Assembly: GCA_020746875.1 (NCBI GenBank)
Contig: JAGTJL010000013.1
Location: 1,302,001-1,366,000, forward strand
Length of the DNA: 64,000 bases
DNA from: Rhexocercosporidium sp. MPI-PUGE-AT-0058
Lineage: Eukaryota > Ascomycota > Leotiomycetes > Helotiales
Direction of reading: 5' to 3'
Shown here: positions 50,684 through 62,109 of the stretch, piece after piece
Layout: each line of letters begins with the position of its first letter
Numbering within the stretch: the stretch's first letter is position 1
The notes under the pieces: generated by a model
Database searches by the model: none
Seen by the model: the letters and a program-made list of their open reading frames with translations, nothing else
Told to the model about the DNA's origin: nothing
Made by a program: the position numbers and the translations under genes

Positions 50684-51582
50684 TTGACGTCATGGCCCAT
50701 ACTTCAACCTATAGATTGAAATGAAACCGTGCTTACCGGTGAAGGAGTTCTGCAATACCTGGGCGAAGTAGCGGTTGTGGACGATAGCGTCAGCGATGGC
50801 GGTCGGGCTCCCGAGTGTGGCCGTTGGAGAGGTGTCCGAAGCAATGTACGTTTGATGGCATCCACCATCGACTAGCCCTTCCGTTCTCAACGGCACCACG
50901 CTCGTTGCTCCTCTGTTGTTCCCACGCCTACCTCGATCGGCGGCAAGCCAACCAGTCCAAGCACAGAAAACACCTCAACACGCAGACCTACAGAAACCAC
51001 CACTGACAAAAAATTCACAGCTTCGATGGCAGCGACTTCACCCTTTTCATCTCGCAAGCTCAGGTAGCAAACACTTTCGTCCATACAAGCACTTAACGGC
51101 TGGCTGTTTGCAAGCTAGAGAGAATTCTCGTAGGAGCCTATCAATCTTAAGAAAATTGTTTTGAGGCCCTAAATATCTTAAGCGAATTCTCTTAATATAA
51201 TCCTTAAGAGAGCATTTTTATAGGAGCTTATAGATCTTAAGCGAAATCGCTTAAGGCCGTGGATATCGTAATAGACTTCTCTGAAGATAATCCTTCCTAC
51301 GAAAATTCTCGATATAAAAATCATTATCACGGTCTCCTCAAGACTCTTAATGTTCTTAAGCGCTATACTGTCGCGAGATTAATAAATATATTCTAGGATT
51401 TAGTTTAAGGCTGATAGCTGGAGATCCGATCATGACAACACTGGTACTTATTTCCTTCGTATCCTTGCTGACAATGAGAGTGCCAGGCAAAAAAGACTTC
51501 ACATCACTGCTCGCCCCGTAAAGCCCAAGTGTCAAAACAAAATAAAACAAAACTCGACGTCACTCCCTCAAGTCTTCTCAGT
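50684..51582. other. Intergenic region with duplicated AT-rich element
   Basis: No convincing gene. The 51131-51310 part is an imperfect direct duplication (separate entry). The short minus-strand frame near 50899-50690 starts with GTG and shows no known domain. Confidence 0.45.
51131..51310. repeat. Two tandem copies of a ~90-bp AT-rich element
   Basis: TAGGAGCCTAT at 51131 and TAGGAGCTTAT at 51221 start two copies with a period of 90 bp. Shared landmarks in order are ATCTTAAG, GAGGCC/AAGGCC, ATATC, TTCTCT and ATAATCCTT. Differences are largely C/T and G/A transitions, which would suit RIP. Confidence 0.65.
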
Positions 51583-52291
51583 CTACTTTCCGTCGCCCTC
51601 TAAACACTGCACCAACTCAAGAGCAAACAAACACGTATCTTCCTCATCCGCAAGCCTCACATCAACCTGAAATGTCCACTCCCCAGTCTTCAAATAGATC
51701 CTCGGGATCTGAAAATCAAAATCCAGCAGCACATCACCCCCGGTAGCTGGCATGTAATCCACCTGTTTCCCACTCTCCTCACGAGTAACCAGGTGTGCCA
51801 TGCGGCTGAATGACGTGCTCTTGAATGGTATCGTCATAGATCTCAAGGGATCAGATGATCCATCGGGGAACTTGGCGCTGCTACTTACTTTAAGCGTCGC
51901 GTTCACGAGTCCTAGATCAGGAGATTCGATATTTAGAAATGGAATTTCCGGTGGGATCCAGCTGGAGAGGTAGACGAACACGACGCGGTCGCTTTAAGAT
52001 TGAAGAAATGGTTAGGACGCGAGGAAAGATGAAATGGGGATTGGATGGCGCTTACGTTTGGATGGGGGTTGGTGCTATCTCGAGCAACTCGACGACGAAA
52101 AGCTGCTCGTCCTTGGGCACTGGCCCGAAAGTGGCGTTATTGTGGCCTGATACGTGTGATACTCTAGGGTCAACTATGGTATATTTGTCAGCGACTAAGA
52201 GAGGCTCTTGTGGCGGATGAGTGGAGGTAGCGATGGCGAGTATAGAGGCGTAAAGAGCAAGGAGGTGCAGGTGTAGTGATAGAGTCTTCAT
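51583..52291 (-). CDS. Secreted hypothetical protein
   Basis: Two exons, 52291-52056 and 51991-51583, give 214 aa. A signal peptide is evident (MKTLSLHLHLLALYASILAI then ATS). The intron has a GTAAGC donor and CTAAC branch and joins TPIQT to DRVVFVYLSSW. The mature part shows GHNNATFGPVPKDEQLFVVELLEIAPTP and later LVTREESGKQVDYMPA, then the beta-strand-like RIYLKTGEWTFQVDVRLADEEDTCLFALELVQC. This matches a conserved but uncharacterised family of secreted ascomycete proteins as I remember it. The two cysteines in the last strand could pair. No catalytic motif is seen. Confidence 0.75.
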
Positions 52292-52529
52292 TGTCAGGTC
52301 AGGGGCCGGCGGCGAAGCGAGACGGCCTTTTACAAAGACTGGGTGTGAGAGCAATCGTTTGAGCTAACGGAGGTGGGAATTATTTGTTTGATATAGGGTT
52401 GGGTATGCTAAGTTGCTGCTGCCTGGACGAATAAGTCTTGTATGCTATGCGCTCCGGCGCGAAGCGCAATATGTAATGCGCGGTATCGCTGGCCAGGGTC
52501 GTGATTCGTAAAGGGTGTATAGACCCACG

Positions 52530-53688
52530 TTAGGCAAACAAGTGTCGCAACTGCTTTTCATCCATACATCCCCAAAGATGCGCATACGACCAAGCATCAG
52601 TACCCAAATTATACTCTCGGCAGTCATCCAGAATATCATAATTCTGTCTGTAAGAGCCTTCAGGAAACGGAATCCCCTCTACCCACCCACGAATGCGAGA
52701 GTTGTTCCTCTCGAGGAAACTCTTGGCAATGACAACAAACGCACACTGCCAAAGCAGATGGTGAACTCCCATGGCCGCCATATAATTCTTGGCACGGCCC
52801 CAATCTCTTTGCTGTGATGCCGAACGCCAGGACACTGCCCATGGAGCATTCCGTTGAGCCAGCTCATGCCCGAATCTCATATCTGCCGTCAAGAGGGCGA
52901 CGAACAGTTGGGGCTGCTCGTCTTCCAGAACATTCTCGTCGACCAGGTCGAACAGAGTCTCGTCACTATGACTCCAACGAGTCCAATTCACTCCAACGAT
53001 CGTCTGGCAGTAGTGGCTTTGCTGTAGAAATCGAATCGCAGATTTGAAGAACTCCCCGCCTGGTTCCCAGTTACGTAGCAGGATTTCCAGGGCACGAGGA
53101 GCAAGGTCGGCAGACATCGACAGTAAGCGAAGACTTTCGGTGTCTGTTCTAGTCGAGAAGAACATGAGTGACGAGTTGATGAGAGGGTCCTCTTGTAACG
53201 AAAGTCCAGAGAGATCTTGGGACATCGATGATCGGTGATTTGAGCTTTGAGCAGAATGAGTTACTGATGAGCCACTGGAAGATGTTGTGACTGGCGAAAA
53301 TGGTTGATACGTGTGGCTTTCTGACTGAGTCGATGGAGAACTCAGATTACTGCTGTAGTGGCCTTCGATATGGATGTATTTCTTGGGCGATGAAGTATTC
53401 GACGATGCAGGGACTGGTTCGGGTGTTCTGGAGGAACTGAAGTCTGAGTAATTACTTTGTTCCGCCGTTTTCGATCTGTACTTCCACATTTTCCACTCAT
53501 CGAGCTTCATCTTGTAGGATCTGGCCCTGGTTGAAGTTAGATAAGAGATGAAGACGGATTCGAAAAACTGACGAGGCTGTAAAATTGTGCTCGCGAACCA
53601 TAACATCTCTAACTTTCCCAAGAGTGTAGCCCTTCTTGATGTAGAGATCCTCAATCTCATGTTTGTAGAAGTCCCAATTCTTAGGCAT
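52530..53688 (-). CDS. Clr5-domain protein
   Basis: Two exons, 53688-53573 and 53526-52530, give 370 aa. The N-terminal MPKNWDFYKHEIEDLYIKKG..LGKVRDVM...HNFTAS joined across the intron to ARSYKMKLDEWKMWKYR is a Clr5 domain, a 50-residue module at the N-terminus of many fungal proteins, named after the fission-yeast silencing factor Clr5. A Ser/Thr/Pro-rich linker and a C-terminal helical region (LLSMSADLAPRALEILLRNWEPGGEFFKSAIRFL...) follow. The latter occurs in Clr5 family members without known function. Start: ATG 53688; the frame upstream is a run-on. Confidence 0.82.
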
Positions 53689-54800
53689 GATTTCGATCCA
53701 CTTCAACAGCAAGTCTGGAAGCCGATCTGACTCCTTTCCAGTTCTAGCAAAGGAAATACCTGGGTACAAGAACGGAACGGAAACTTTCGAACTAAGGAAG
53801 AAGAAGCAGCTGAGACCGGCCCCTGAAGCAAAATTTGCCCGCCCGCGGCCTTCATATTTTGGTAACAAGCGATCTCGCATCAGCTGCAGGTTGTGGTTTT
53901 CAGTGGCTGAAATCTCAGCACCAGGCGGGCGAGGAAGCCCCCACGCTGATAGGCTTGCTGCACTTTCATCCCAAGCAGGGGCACACCGCCGCGCATAATT
54001 TGCAGATCCGTGCTGCAAGGACCATGGCATGGTTGAGGATTATTGGCTTTGCGTGTTGGAAAAAGCAGTGTTCCCTGATTACGCAATCCGACAGTAATTA
54101 ATGACTGGTTTACGTAGGTGAACGCTGAAACATTCGAGATATCGCATGTCTCAGTACGTGGTACGGCCGGGTACTTTCCTGTTTATTATTATCGCAATGC
54201 TCCGATTCTGAAGGATCAAGTGAATATGGCCTGCTCCGGAATCTGCAAATTTGAGAAAAACTAGGAGATAAACCCGTTGAGCGCATTTCTGGACTGTCGT
54301 ATCATCATATTGTACTAATAGCTAATGACCAACTATTGTACTACTTCCGCTTACTTCATAGGAAGAGCGGTGACCTGAATGAAACAATGTCTATAAACAG
54401 TAGAAACATGTCGTGGTATAGTACACTTGACCAGATCTTTGTATCGTGACTCTGAAGTGACGCCAATGATAGCCAAAAGCATGAGTTCTCATCCAATATG
54501 AGCCTGCACTCTACTGGTTTGATCTTAAATCTTTGTCTTCGTTGGCCAAGTTCCCATTGCAGCATCTCCACCGCAAAATCGTACCAGGACTGCTCAACCT
54601 CTAATTTCTATTGCCAAGTTTTCCAAAATCAAGAAAAATATCGTCCACCATGAGGTAAAGCTGCTCCCACGGCCCTACCAGGTGAGACCTTCCGTTTGTT
54701 GCACAGCTGATATCTCATACAAACAATTCCCAAGCATCACCACTGTAATCGATATTGCGAGGCTATCTGATCTCCTCGAACGAATGAATCTTTTCGTTAC
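53689..54800. other. Intergenic region
   Basis: No gene recognised. Contains the Clr5 gene promoter. The open frame that runs on to 54030 (minus) lacks a start context and is probably untranslated. Confidence 0.42.
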
Positions 54801-54849
54801 CGGGCTACCAGATTCCGAAGAAGAACTTGTGGTCTAGTAGTCCGGACTG

Positions 54850-55335
54850 GGGCGAGGCGCTAAAGAATTCACTCGTTTCTCTTCCTCCCAGTTGAGATGC
54901 GATTCAAGATCTGGAGACCTGGAGTTACTCTTTTCCAAAATGGGACTTCAGTGACACGAAAGAGTACGGGGTTCTGGGACACGTACACCTATCACTCTGG
55001 CAATAAACAAGGAGAACCGAGCTAAGGTTCTGAAACAGTACGTTGTCATACTTCCAGGTGAGGAATACCAATGCCACTTTCGTACGCGGATTCTTGATAG
55101 CCATTTTGTTTCGGTCCTAAGCGAGACAAGCTTGAGCTTTTCAACGTCGACTACCGTCATCTCGCCGACATCAACACGGAGCTCATGATAATTGAAATAG
55201 GCAAACATCTAGACAAGCTACATCTTATTGAGAAAATACAGTACTTATACTTAGCATTGGTCATCGCCCAACAGCTTGCGAATATTGGTGGCATTGGGAT
55301 TGCGAAGAAGCCAATGCGACTTGGTTCTATGGCTT
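54850..55335 (+). pseudogene. Decayed 2EXR-domain gene (copy 1)
   Basis: Three adjacent stretches in different frames spell a 2EXR-like domain: FLFLPVEMRFKIWRPGVTLF near 54875-54935; PITLAINKENRAKVLKQYVVILPG near 54985-55060; and FCFGPKRDKLELFNVDYRHLADI near 55108-55175, which runs on to a TAG at 55337. The family normally reads F..LP.E.R..IW.., P..L.VN.ESR...L..Y, and F.P.RD.L.. . The order is correct but the phases differ and stops intervene, so it is a pseudogene unless unrecognised introns join them. Confidence 0.6.
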
Positions 55336-57200
55336 AGCAGAGGTCTGGATTGTGCACTCTCACGACGACCAGTGTAGAGGAGCCCAAACTGGTATTGACT
55401 ACGATGAGTTGGATAAGGAGTTTTTGATTGGCTGCTAGGAACATTCTCTGAGAAGCTGTTGGAGACGAGATATGCCTTAGAAAAGCATTCCTCAAGGTAA
55501 TTCCTCGAGGTGCCTTACAGCTATAGCGTATGATACACTAAAGAATAAAAGCTTATACGCTGAAGAAGAGTATATTTTTTTTACTAACAGCCTTATTTCG
55601 TGAAGCAAGGTACATGTAAAGATAAAAGTAAGATATGCGGAAATAAAAAAGGAGTTAAACTCTTAGCCTCCGAGCCGCCTAAGCGAATATATATAATCGT
55701 ATGTCTCTTTTGCTTTCCGCTTTTTATTTAATTTTTTCTAAGCAATTTCTTTGTCTTCTTTCGTAGTCTCCCCTCGTAGTCTCCCCTCGTAATCTCATCT
55801 TGTAATCTTCTCTCGTAATCTCCCTTCTCTTGTAGTCTACCTTCTCTCGCAGTCTCTTCTGTTCTTATAATCTCTTTTATAATTTAAATAAAATCTAAAA
55901 ATTTATTACTTCCTTTCCTCTTTCCTTTACCCTCGTATGATTTTCCTTTTAGTCTCACTACGTATCACTTACCACGGCGGCGAAATCAGACCAGTAGGTC
56001 TCATCTGATCGTTTTACATGGGTTACTCCTCGAGGTTACCTTGAGTGCTTTTCTAGGATGAGCATCACAATTCCTAATAAGCTTTGGTATTTTGAAACCA
56101 GCAAGGAGGTTCAGAAGCTTTCAAGGAAGTTTGGTAGCTCTTTGGAAATCGTCAGCCAGAAGTCATGTAAAGATATTGAGAAGCAGCAGGTGTTTTTCTG
56201 TCAAGATGATCACAAGTGAGACAGCTGAAACTCGCTTCTAGGGGCTTAAATTATTCATCTTTTCTCTTTTATCTGAGTATTGAGCAGGTGAGTTCTGTAT
56301 TGCATAGCTGAGCAGGCAAGTGAACTCAGGGGGGCGGGGGGGGGGGGCACATAAATTCAAATCCTAGGAAAATTTCGAAGTATAAGCGATCCCTAATAGG
56401 TCCTCGAAGGATATTATCGGACATCGATGAGGAATTTCGGGAATTCAGATGAATCCATCTCTACAGTCATCCTTAAATTTTCTAAATGAATAGGTTATAT
56501 TCTGAGACTGACGAGATCTAGTCTTGAATATCAACTTATAATAAGTAAGCCGAAACCGGGACTGTCGCTCCCTATCCCGGAACATCACCATCCCCTTGAA
56601 AGATGGCACAGTTACTCAAATCGGTTGAAGCCCATCGCTGAGTCCAAGAACATGGTCGAGTGGCTTGCGCTATCCCAATTGGTTCTTCCTGATCCGTATG
56701 CAGCGTATGCCTTTGCCTAGGACAAGATCAGCTTATGCCAGCCTACCTCTGCCTGCCTCCTCCTAAACCTTCCAAGTAATTATAAGATTGCCAAATAAAA
56801 GATACTTTGTGCAAGAAAAAATTATTCCAGAATTTGCATCTGTGCTTCCTACGTTGACCTAAAGTCAAAGGAGATGAAAGGTGTCAAATACTGACTCGAA
56901 ATCTCCTGTTCTGATGAGAAGATTCGAAAACTGTATGGACGAGAAATCCGGAATATTTTGGGCCTGTAGCAGTATATAGTAACACTTATTTTAAATAACA
57001 ATTAATTTAATATATCGACATAAACCAAAGGAAGGAGCATCGGATTTTTTGCACCCGGACAAAACCCATCCACCCACCCACTTTTAAGCCTTAATACGCT
57101 TGCCTCCGACTCGCTTTTTACTAAAGTCAGTATGCCTCATCTTGGAGCCCCCATCCTCAGCCGAAGCTGGGCGTTTTCTACGCTGTCCGTGTGCAGACCT
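55336..57200. other. AT-rich/low-complexity interval
   Basis: No gene. 55540-55960 is AT-rich with a degenerate (TC)GTAGTCTCCCCT-type repeat at about 55765-55865. 56330-56350 is a G-rich run. 56970-57010 is AT-rich. It may represent decayed repeats. Confidence 0.5.
55762..55870. repeat. Degenerate TCGTAGTCTCCCCTC tandem-like repeat
   Basis: Several imperfect 12-18-bp units built around GTAGTCTCCC/GTAATCTC(T)C with C/T variation lie end to end inside an AT-rich zone. Confidence 0.5.
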
Positions 57201-57214
57201 TATCCTTCAAGAGC

Positions 57215-57668
57215 GCCAGCCCAAAGCTCTTCCGCGTTTCAAGAAGCTCATGCTTGAGCTCGGTTTGATGATTGTAGGTAGCTAGGGAGAGCATAAATAT
57301 TTCACTATGCTGACTCCTTGATCTACTGGTGGCGTGTCGCATTCCCTCCAGGACGTCTCATGAACGTGCAATATAAGTACTCAATGTGGTGGGCAGAACA
57401 CGCAGTTACGAGCAAAACTTTCCTGTTGAATTACGAGTCAACCAAGAGAGCCGCCACGAAAACCCTCCAACATTACCACGTCATCTGCCCGGGCGATCTC
57501 CCTCCGTATCCCCACGTACTTATGTACTTCACGGACAGAGAGACCTTCTGCTTCACTCCCAAAAGTGGCTGCTGTATCGGTGGCATTGGTTGGGAAGCCG
57601 TTAAACAAGGCTCATGGAATGGGTTGACGCACAAGTTCGGTCCATGTTCTCTGATATCGATATGCTAG
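57215..57668 (+). pseudogene. Decayed 2EXR-domain gene (copy 2)
   Basis: LMLELGLMIV near 57248-57280 resembles the LPLELRLMIW opening. PPGRLMNVQYK follows near 57350-57380. A phase change gives FPVELRVNQESRHE at about 57420-57465, and a single-base slip returns to TLQHYHVICPGDLPPYPHVLMYF. VNQESRHE...LQHYHV is a strong 2EXR signature. The need for at least two frame changes, and the stop at 57286, make a functional gene unlikely. Confidence 0.6.
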
Positions 57669-57689
57669 TTCTTCCCGTCGATGATGTTA

Positions 57690-58706
57690 GGCGCCCGTGG
57701 CTACGCAACTAGACATACTATCTGACCGTCTTTCGAAAACTACATGTCTTGTGCTGCTTCGATGTTCATGAAGACAGAGGCCCTCATGCCACGATGTGAC
57801 ACTTGAGCATCGAGGGACTGGGATGAGGAAAGACTTGCAACGGTTGCGTGGCTGGAGCAGCTTGCTGTCGAGGATAAGAGACGCTCCATTCCGAGAAGTG
57901 AGTTTTGAGTTCCCAGGACGCCACGCACTAATTATAGTGGGACGACAGTCAATGGAACCTCTTTCGTCTTTTTCTTCTTCTTCCGGGTTTTCAAATAAGA
58001 CTTTCTGCAGCTTGAGGGCAGAATCACTTGTGCTTTGATCTGCCAATGTACGTACTGGTTTACACAGCTGCAAGAAGCGACGTTGCAATCTTCACGAAAT
58101 ATGTAATCTTTCTACAATGGAGTTCAACCAACAAAACACGTGTCAATTTGCGGGAGATTACTCTATGGCCTTGGTTTATCTGGACCTAGTGTAAGCTGAC
58201 AGGACTCACCTAATAACAAAAATAAGCTGTTTACGTTACTCATAGGGACGAAAGGCTATCGCAAATCATTACCTAGAGTTTCTCCACGCTTTTAACAGGC
58301 AGTGATCGACATATTCTACCGAAAATTAGACACTATGGTTACTTAGCCATGTCCGTGGTAGAAAGGCAAAGTTACTTTCTCCTTGTATTTATACTTTCCC
58401 CACTACAGTACCATGCACCTCAATATTGTTTCACAAAACATTGGGTTGCCGGCATGCTTGTCTCCTCACCATCTTCTATCGGCACTAATTTTGGAGAGGG
58501 TACATACCAAGGTAGATCCCTATTTTAATAGAGTTAGAAAGGCAAAAGGAGAGGAGACGCAGGTAATGTATAAAGTGATATTTATGTAACGCACGCTCAT
58601 CCTTTCATTTTTGAACAACATCAACACCTCCACTAAGTTTCCACAAGACCAAGAAACCCCCCCCACACCCCCAAAAAATAACAAACATCACCAAAAAGCC
58701 ACAGAA
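57690..58706. other. Intergenic region
   Basis: No recognised gene. Contains the upstream region of the small secreted protein, including an A/C-rich leader directly before its ATG. Confidence 0.42.
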
Positions 58707-59119
58707 ATGAAGGCCTCAACCATAATCTGCTTTCTCGGCGCTTTAGGTTACAACGTCCTCGTGGCAGGTCAATGGACTAAATTCAACGAGACCGCTATCT
58801 GTGATGCTCCGCCTGATAAGCCGGTAAGCTTGAAGATGCCCTTTCCCAAAGTTGTGATTGCATGCTAACTTGTCTAAGGTTGGCCTCGACTGCTTCGAAA
58901 AGGGTCCTGCATGTGGTGAGCCGTTGGACTTGCCTACAGCTCGAACGCGATGTACGCAGAGCGTAAGTTATCAGCGCACTCGAGATAAGTAGATGAGCTG
59001 ATCATCCACAGTGCGGCTCTCTGGGTTGGGTAACAGGAGTGAACCATTTCCAGTGCGTGTTTTTCTCCAAGAAACAGGGGGGGGATGGACACACTGCACA
59101 GATTTTCTGCACGTCGTGA
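58707..59119 (+). CDS. Small secreted cysteine-rich protein (effector-like)
   Basis: Three exons, 58707-58823, 58879-58962 and 59012-59119, give 102 aa. Both introns have good GTAAG donors, with CTAAC upstream of the first acceptor, and both splice in phase 0. An N-terminal signal peptide of about 21 residues (MKASTIICFLGALGYNVLVA) precedes the mature part, which starts around QWTKFNET and has seven cysteines in about 80 residues. These lie in IC, DC, AC, RC, SC, QC and FC contexts. No known family is recognised. Small, secreted and Cys-rich is the usual description of effector or antimicrobial-type proteins, but function is inference. Confidence 0.65.
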
Positions 59120-59463
59120 AATGGCAACTACTTGTGAGGCGAATAGAAGAAGTAGCGGCTTGGTTCATATCTTGAAGGAGGGAAATTTGAAATGTGCTCT
59201 TCCCAGGCGTCTGCCGTTCCGGAAGTTTGTATGGGTTGTCTGCTTCCATTGTGGACAATGCTTGATCTTAATGTGTAATACTCACAGCATATTTGTGAAA
59301 TGACAAATCCACATATAAATTGAATCCTCTGAGCTTTTCAGGACTTTGAAATAGCTGCGCCGAAATCGCAAATAACTATCTCTCATGGTTCCTTCGAGTT
59401 CAGTCCCTAGACATACCAGCTCCTGAGAACATAGAGCTGGTCTCTGGACCCCTTGAGAAAAAT
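59120..59463. other. Intergenic
   Basis: No gene seen; 3' flank of the small secreted protein. Confidence 0.4.
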
Positions 59464-60325
59464 CTAGGCAATGATGAGAGAGCACGCGAAGAGTAATTTG
59501 GACTGAGCACCATGCTCCGTAGCAGCGTCCAAGAGATTATAGGGGGCTTCACTCCATGATCTTGATATACACACCTTTTCTAGAAGAAATCCATCTTCTG
59601 AGATGTCGGTTGGATTTGTACGTACTCCCAGCCCCCGCGTGGTCCACAAGTTTTGGTAATCCAGGTCGGCTTGAAAAAATGTCTCTGCTAGGATGTGCTG
59701 CTCACCAGCATCGACATTATATCTGACAAAAGGAAACATGACCCTGCGCGACGTGTCGAGAACTGCGCATCGACACGATGACGATTTTCCAAGATATACC
59801 TCTGGGAAGCCTTCAGATACGCACCTCTAGACTGCTACTTCGGTAGTAGCAGTTGAAGTCCAGCGGCTGGTGGTACTCGCTCAATCAGGGATAGAATTTC
59901 AGCAACGTCTTTACTGCCTGTCGGCTCGTGACATTGAAGGCATTCCGGAAAAGCATCTGTGTGACAGGATCGACATCGGAAGCTCAGAGCGGAAAGACTC
60001 TACTCGTTTCCTCCTCCGAAGGACCATGGGTTCAGGCGTAGAAGTCACAGTACCAGCGCCTGACATTCGTGAACTGTGCTTTTGATCTCGCCGGCTGTTG
60101 ACCGATTTATTCTTCTTCTATCCCCAGTCATTAAATCTTATTCGATAGGCGCGAATTCTACATTATTAGTTAGTTGCAATCCCCGTTAACATCAGACATT
60201 ACTACTCACGAAGCATTGAAGTCGAATTTGGTAGACCTGATATCTCGAACATCCTTCCAGGTCTTCCTTTCGTCCATGTAGAGTCGCCGGATCTCCGACT
60301 CGTGATCACTCCAGTTCTTCGGCAT
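59464..60325 (-). pseudogene. Second Clr5-domain locus, interrupted
   Basis: ATG 60325 opens MPKNWSDHESEIRRLYMDERKTWKDVRDI...FDFNAS. A 52-nt intron (60209-60158) lies at the same place as in the other Clr5 gene and joins to IRAYRIRFNDWG, the end of a Clr5 domain. A TAG at 60120-60118 follows directly, but the frame then continues KKNKSVNSRRDQKHSSRM...RRRKR as if one sense codon had mutated. Further downstream, in the same phase, an open 91-codon frame (59739-59464) reads coding-like. Either a truncated 52-aa Clr5-only protein is made, or this is a pseudogene with an in-frame stop. The downstream part is not assigned to a domain. Confidence 0.62.
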
Positions 60326-60926
60326 TGTCGTAATAATATTCTGATGATTCGCGGATTAGAGCCGGGATTTTAGATCTGTTTGGCTGAAGTTGATGACTTT
60401 TTGAAGCTTTCCAAAAGGTGCAATGATGGTGACACTGCCCCACCAAGCCACACTCTGCAGACCGACCGACCCCTGGCGGCTGGGGTGCAGAAAGGAGTAG
60501 AAGGTGGAAAAAGGTCCAAAAGCTGCAGAGAGGGGCAAAATGTCGAGGTCAGACTTGATGATCGTGACATGGACCGGGTGTTCACTTGAATGCAAGCATA
60601 CTCCCCGAAAGAGATGCAGTATTGACCTCGGATGACACTTGGACTACTTGTACATCCGTAAAAGAAGTGGTATCCGGCAAGACTGCGGTCAGCTTGCAGG
60701 TGGCACCCTGCATCACCTCAGCCTTTCTTTGTTCTGCCACATGGGCCAGGAGTGTGTTGGTTCTAGGCTTTCTTTTCCAAGGCCACCCCCAGATGTAATT
60801 GCATCTTTGTGCACCCTCATCCCTCATCGTGACGTCTAATGAGATGGTGGATGCTTTCCTTGCGTCTCACAAGTAAGGCACTCGACGTGACGACTGACTC
60901 GAGGCATAATCCCTAATCGGATGTCC

Positions 60927-60948
60927 CCCCCCCCCCCCCCCCCCCTCG
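60927..60948. repeat. Poly-C run
   Basis: An unbroken C homopolymer of about 22 bases. Its length may be an assembly or sequencing estimate. Confidence 0.85.
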
Positions 60949-61606
60949 GGAGATTTGCCCCAGACTTTGCATCTTCTGGACTCTTTCCCTAGCTTCCTAC
61001 TGGATGCCAACTCCAAGAGCCTTGATCCGGCCTGTTAGGCGAAATCACAGCCGTGAAGCTTTCGGTGAGACAGCTAACGGATGATGGTCCGCGAAGTTCT
61101 CCGAGTGCACGCGAGATCCAGACTTCACAGCCAGACCAAGTCATGGCCAAATGCCGTCACACAGCGGCATGGCGAATCGCCGTCGAAAATCCATCATCAT
61201 GAGATTGCCATGAGAGGTGAATTTACCAGCTTGAAGACATTCCGCTGCAGGGACCAAGTCTCAACGTTCAAGAACGCCAAAGAGACTGGTCTAGACCACC
61301 GGGACCTTCATCATTCAGATGCCTTCAAGATCTAGGCCCTTGGTTGACATTTAAGTTTCCACCATGCACGGCACTGTACGCCATCAGAGGGTTCATGGGT
61401 CGGGCCTCATCACCCGCATGTGTTTTGCAACGTCAAGCCGAAGAACAACAAGGCAAGTGGAAGAGTAAGGGAATACAAAAACCGTGTTGTGCGAAAGGAA
61501 AGGGGCGGAGGATGTGGGAGATGGGAGGATGAACAACAGGGATCTTCTCAGAGCGCTGTCATCTCCTCCCGATGCGCAAGATCAGCACGGGGAAGGCTCC
61601 GTTACG

Positions 61607-61690
61607 AAGCTAGCCCTGCAATAGTTGTCAGTTACCAAGCTAGCACTCCAGTAGTTGTCAGATACCAAGCTAGCAATGCAGCAGTTGCAC
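61607..61690. repeat. 30-bp tandem repeat, 2.8 copies
   Basis: AAGCTAGC starts units at 61607, 61637 and 61667. Each continues with a CC/CT/AT..GCA(G)..AGTTGTCAG-type core. The period is exactly 30 bp, a multiple of three, so a frame crossing it encodes a ten-residue repeat (xYxASxxxVV). Confidence 0.75.
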
Positions 61691-62109
61691 CTTCGTTCCA
61701 CCTCCCACTTACTTCCCCACGCGCCAGGCTGCTCATGCAGCCTGGAATTGACCAAAGAAATACTGCATAGAATAAATAGAGTTTCGCACTTTGCCCCTTC
61801 TTTGCACCTTTATCCCACGCAGATGCTCTGATATCGCCGCATGTCTTTCGCGGCAGGTCCAGGGAAGCTTTTGTGTTCAGAAGCTGACCGACACGACGTC
61901 GTTGCCTCACTTTCCGTATTGCACTTTTATATTGGCACACACGTCGCGTTCCCCCCAAACCCGGGTGGTGAGTATGTATATAACAGAACTTCCTCCCTCC
62001 AAAACTTTTGCATTATGTACCGGTCTCAACTATCTCCTTCCCAGCGTTCACAGTCTACTTTTATACAATAAGCAAGACTACTTCTAGTGACGCATTACCA
62101 ACGAACATC

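Larger units (their letters stand above)
60326..62109. other. Intergenic region with simple repeats
   Basis: No recognised gene. Holds a run of about 22 C at roughly 60927-60948 and a 30-bp tandem repeat at 61607-61690. Confidence 0.45.

Noticed and set aside
53689..54030. Upstream extension of the Clr5 protein
   Set aside because: Clr5 proteins start at or close to the MPKNW-type motif; the extension has no family support.
60927..60948. Poly-C run as a functional element
   Set aside because: A lone homopolymer; its length may be technical and nothing around it suggests a role.
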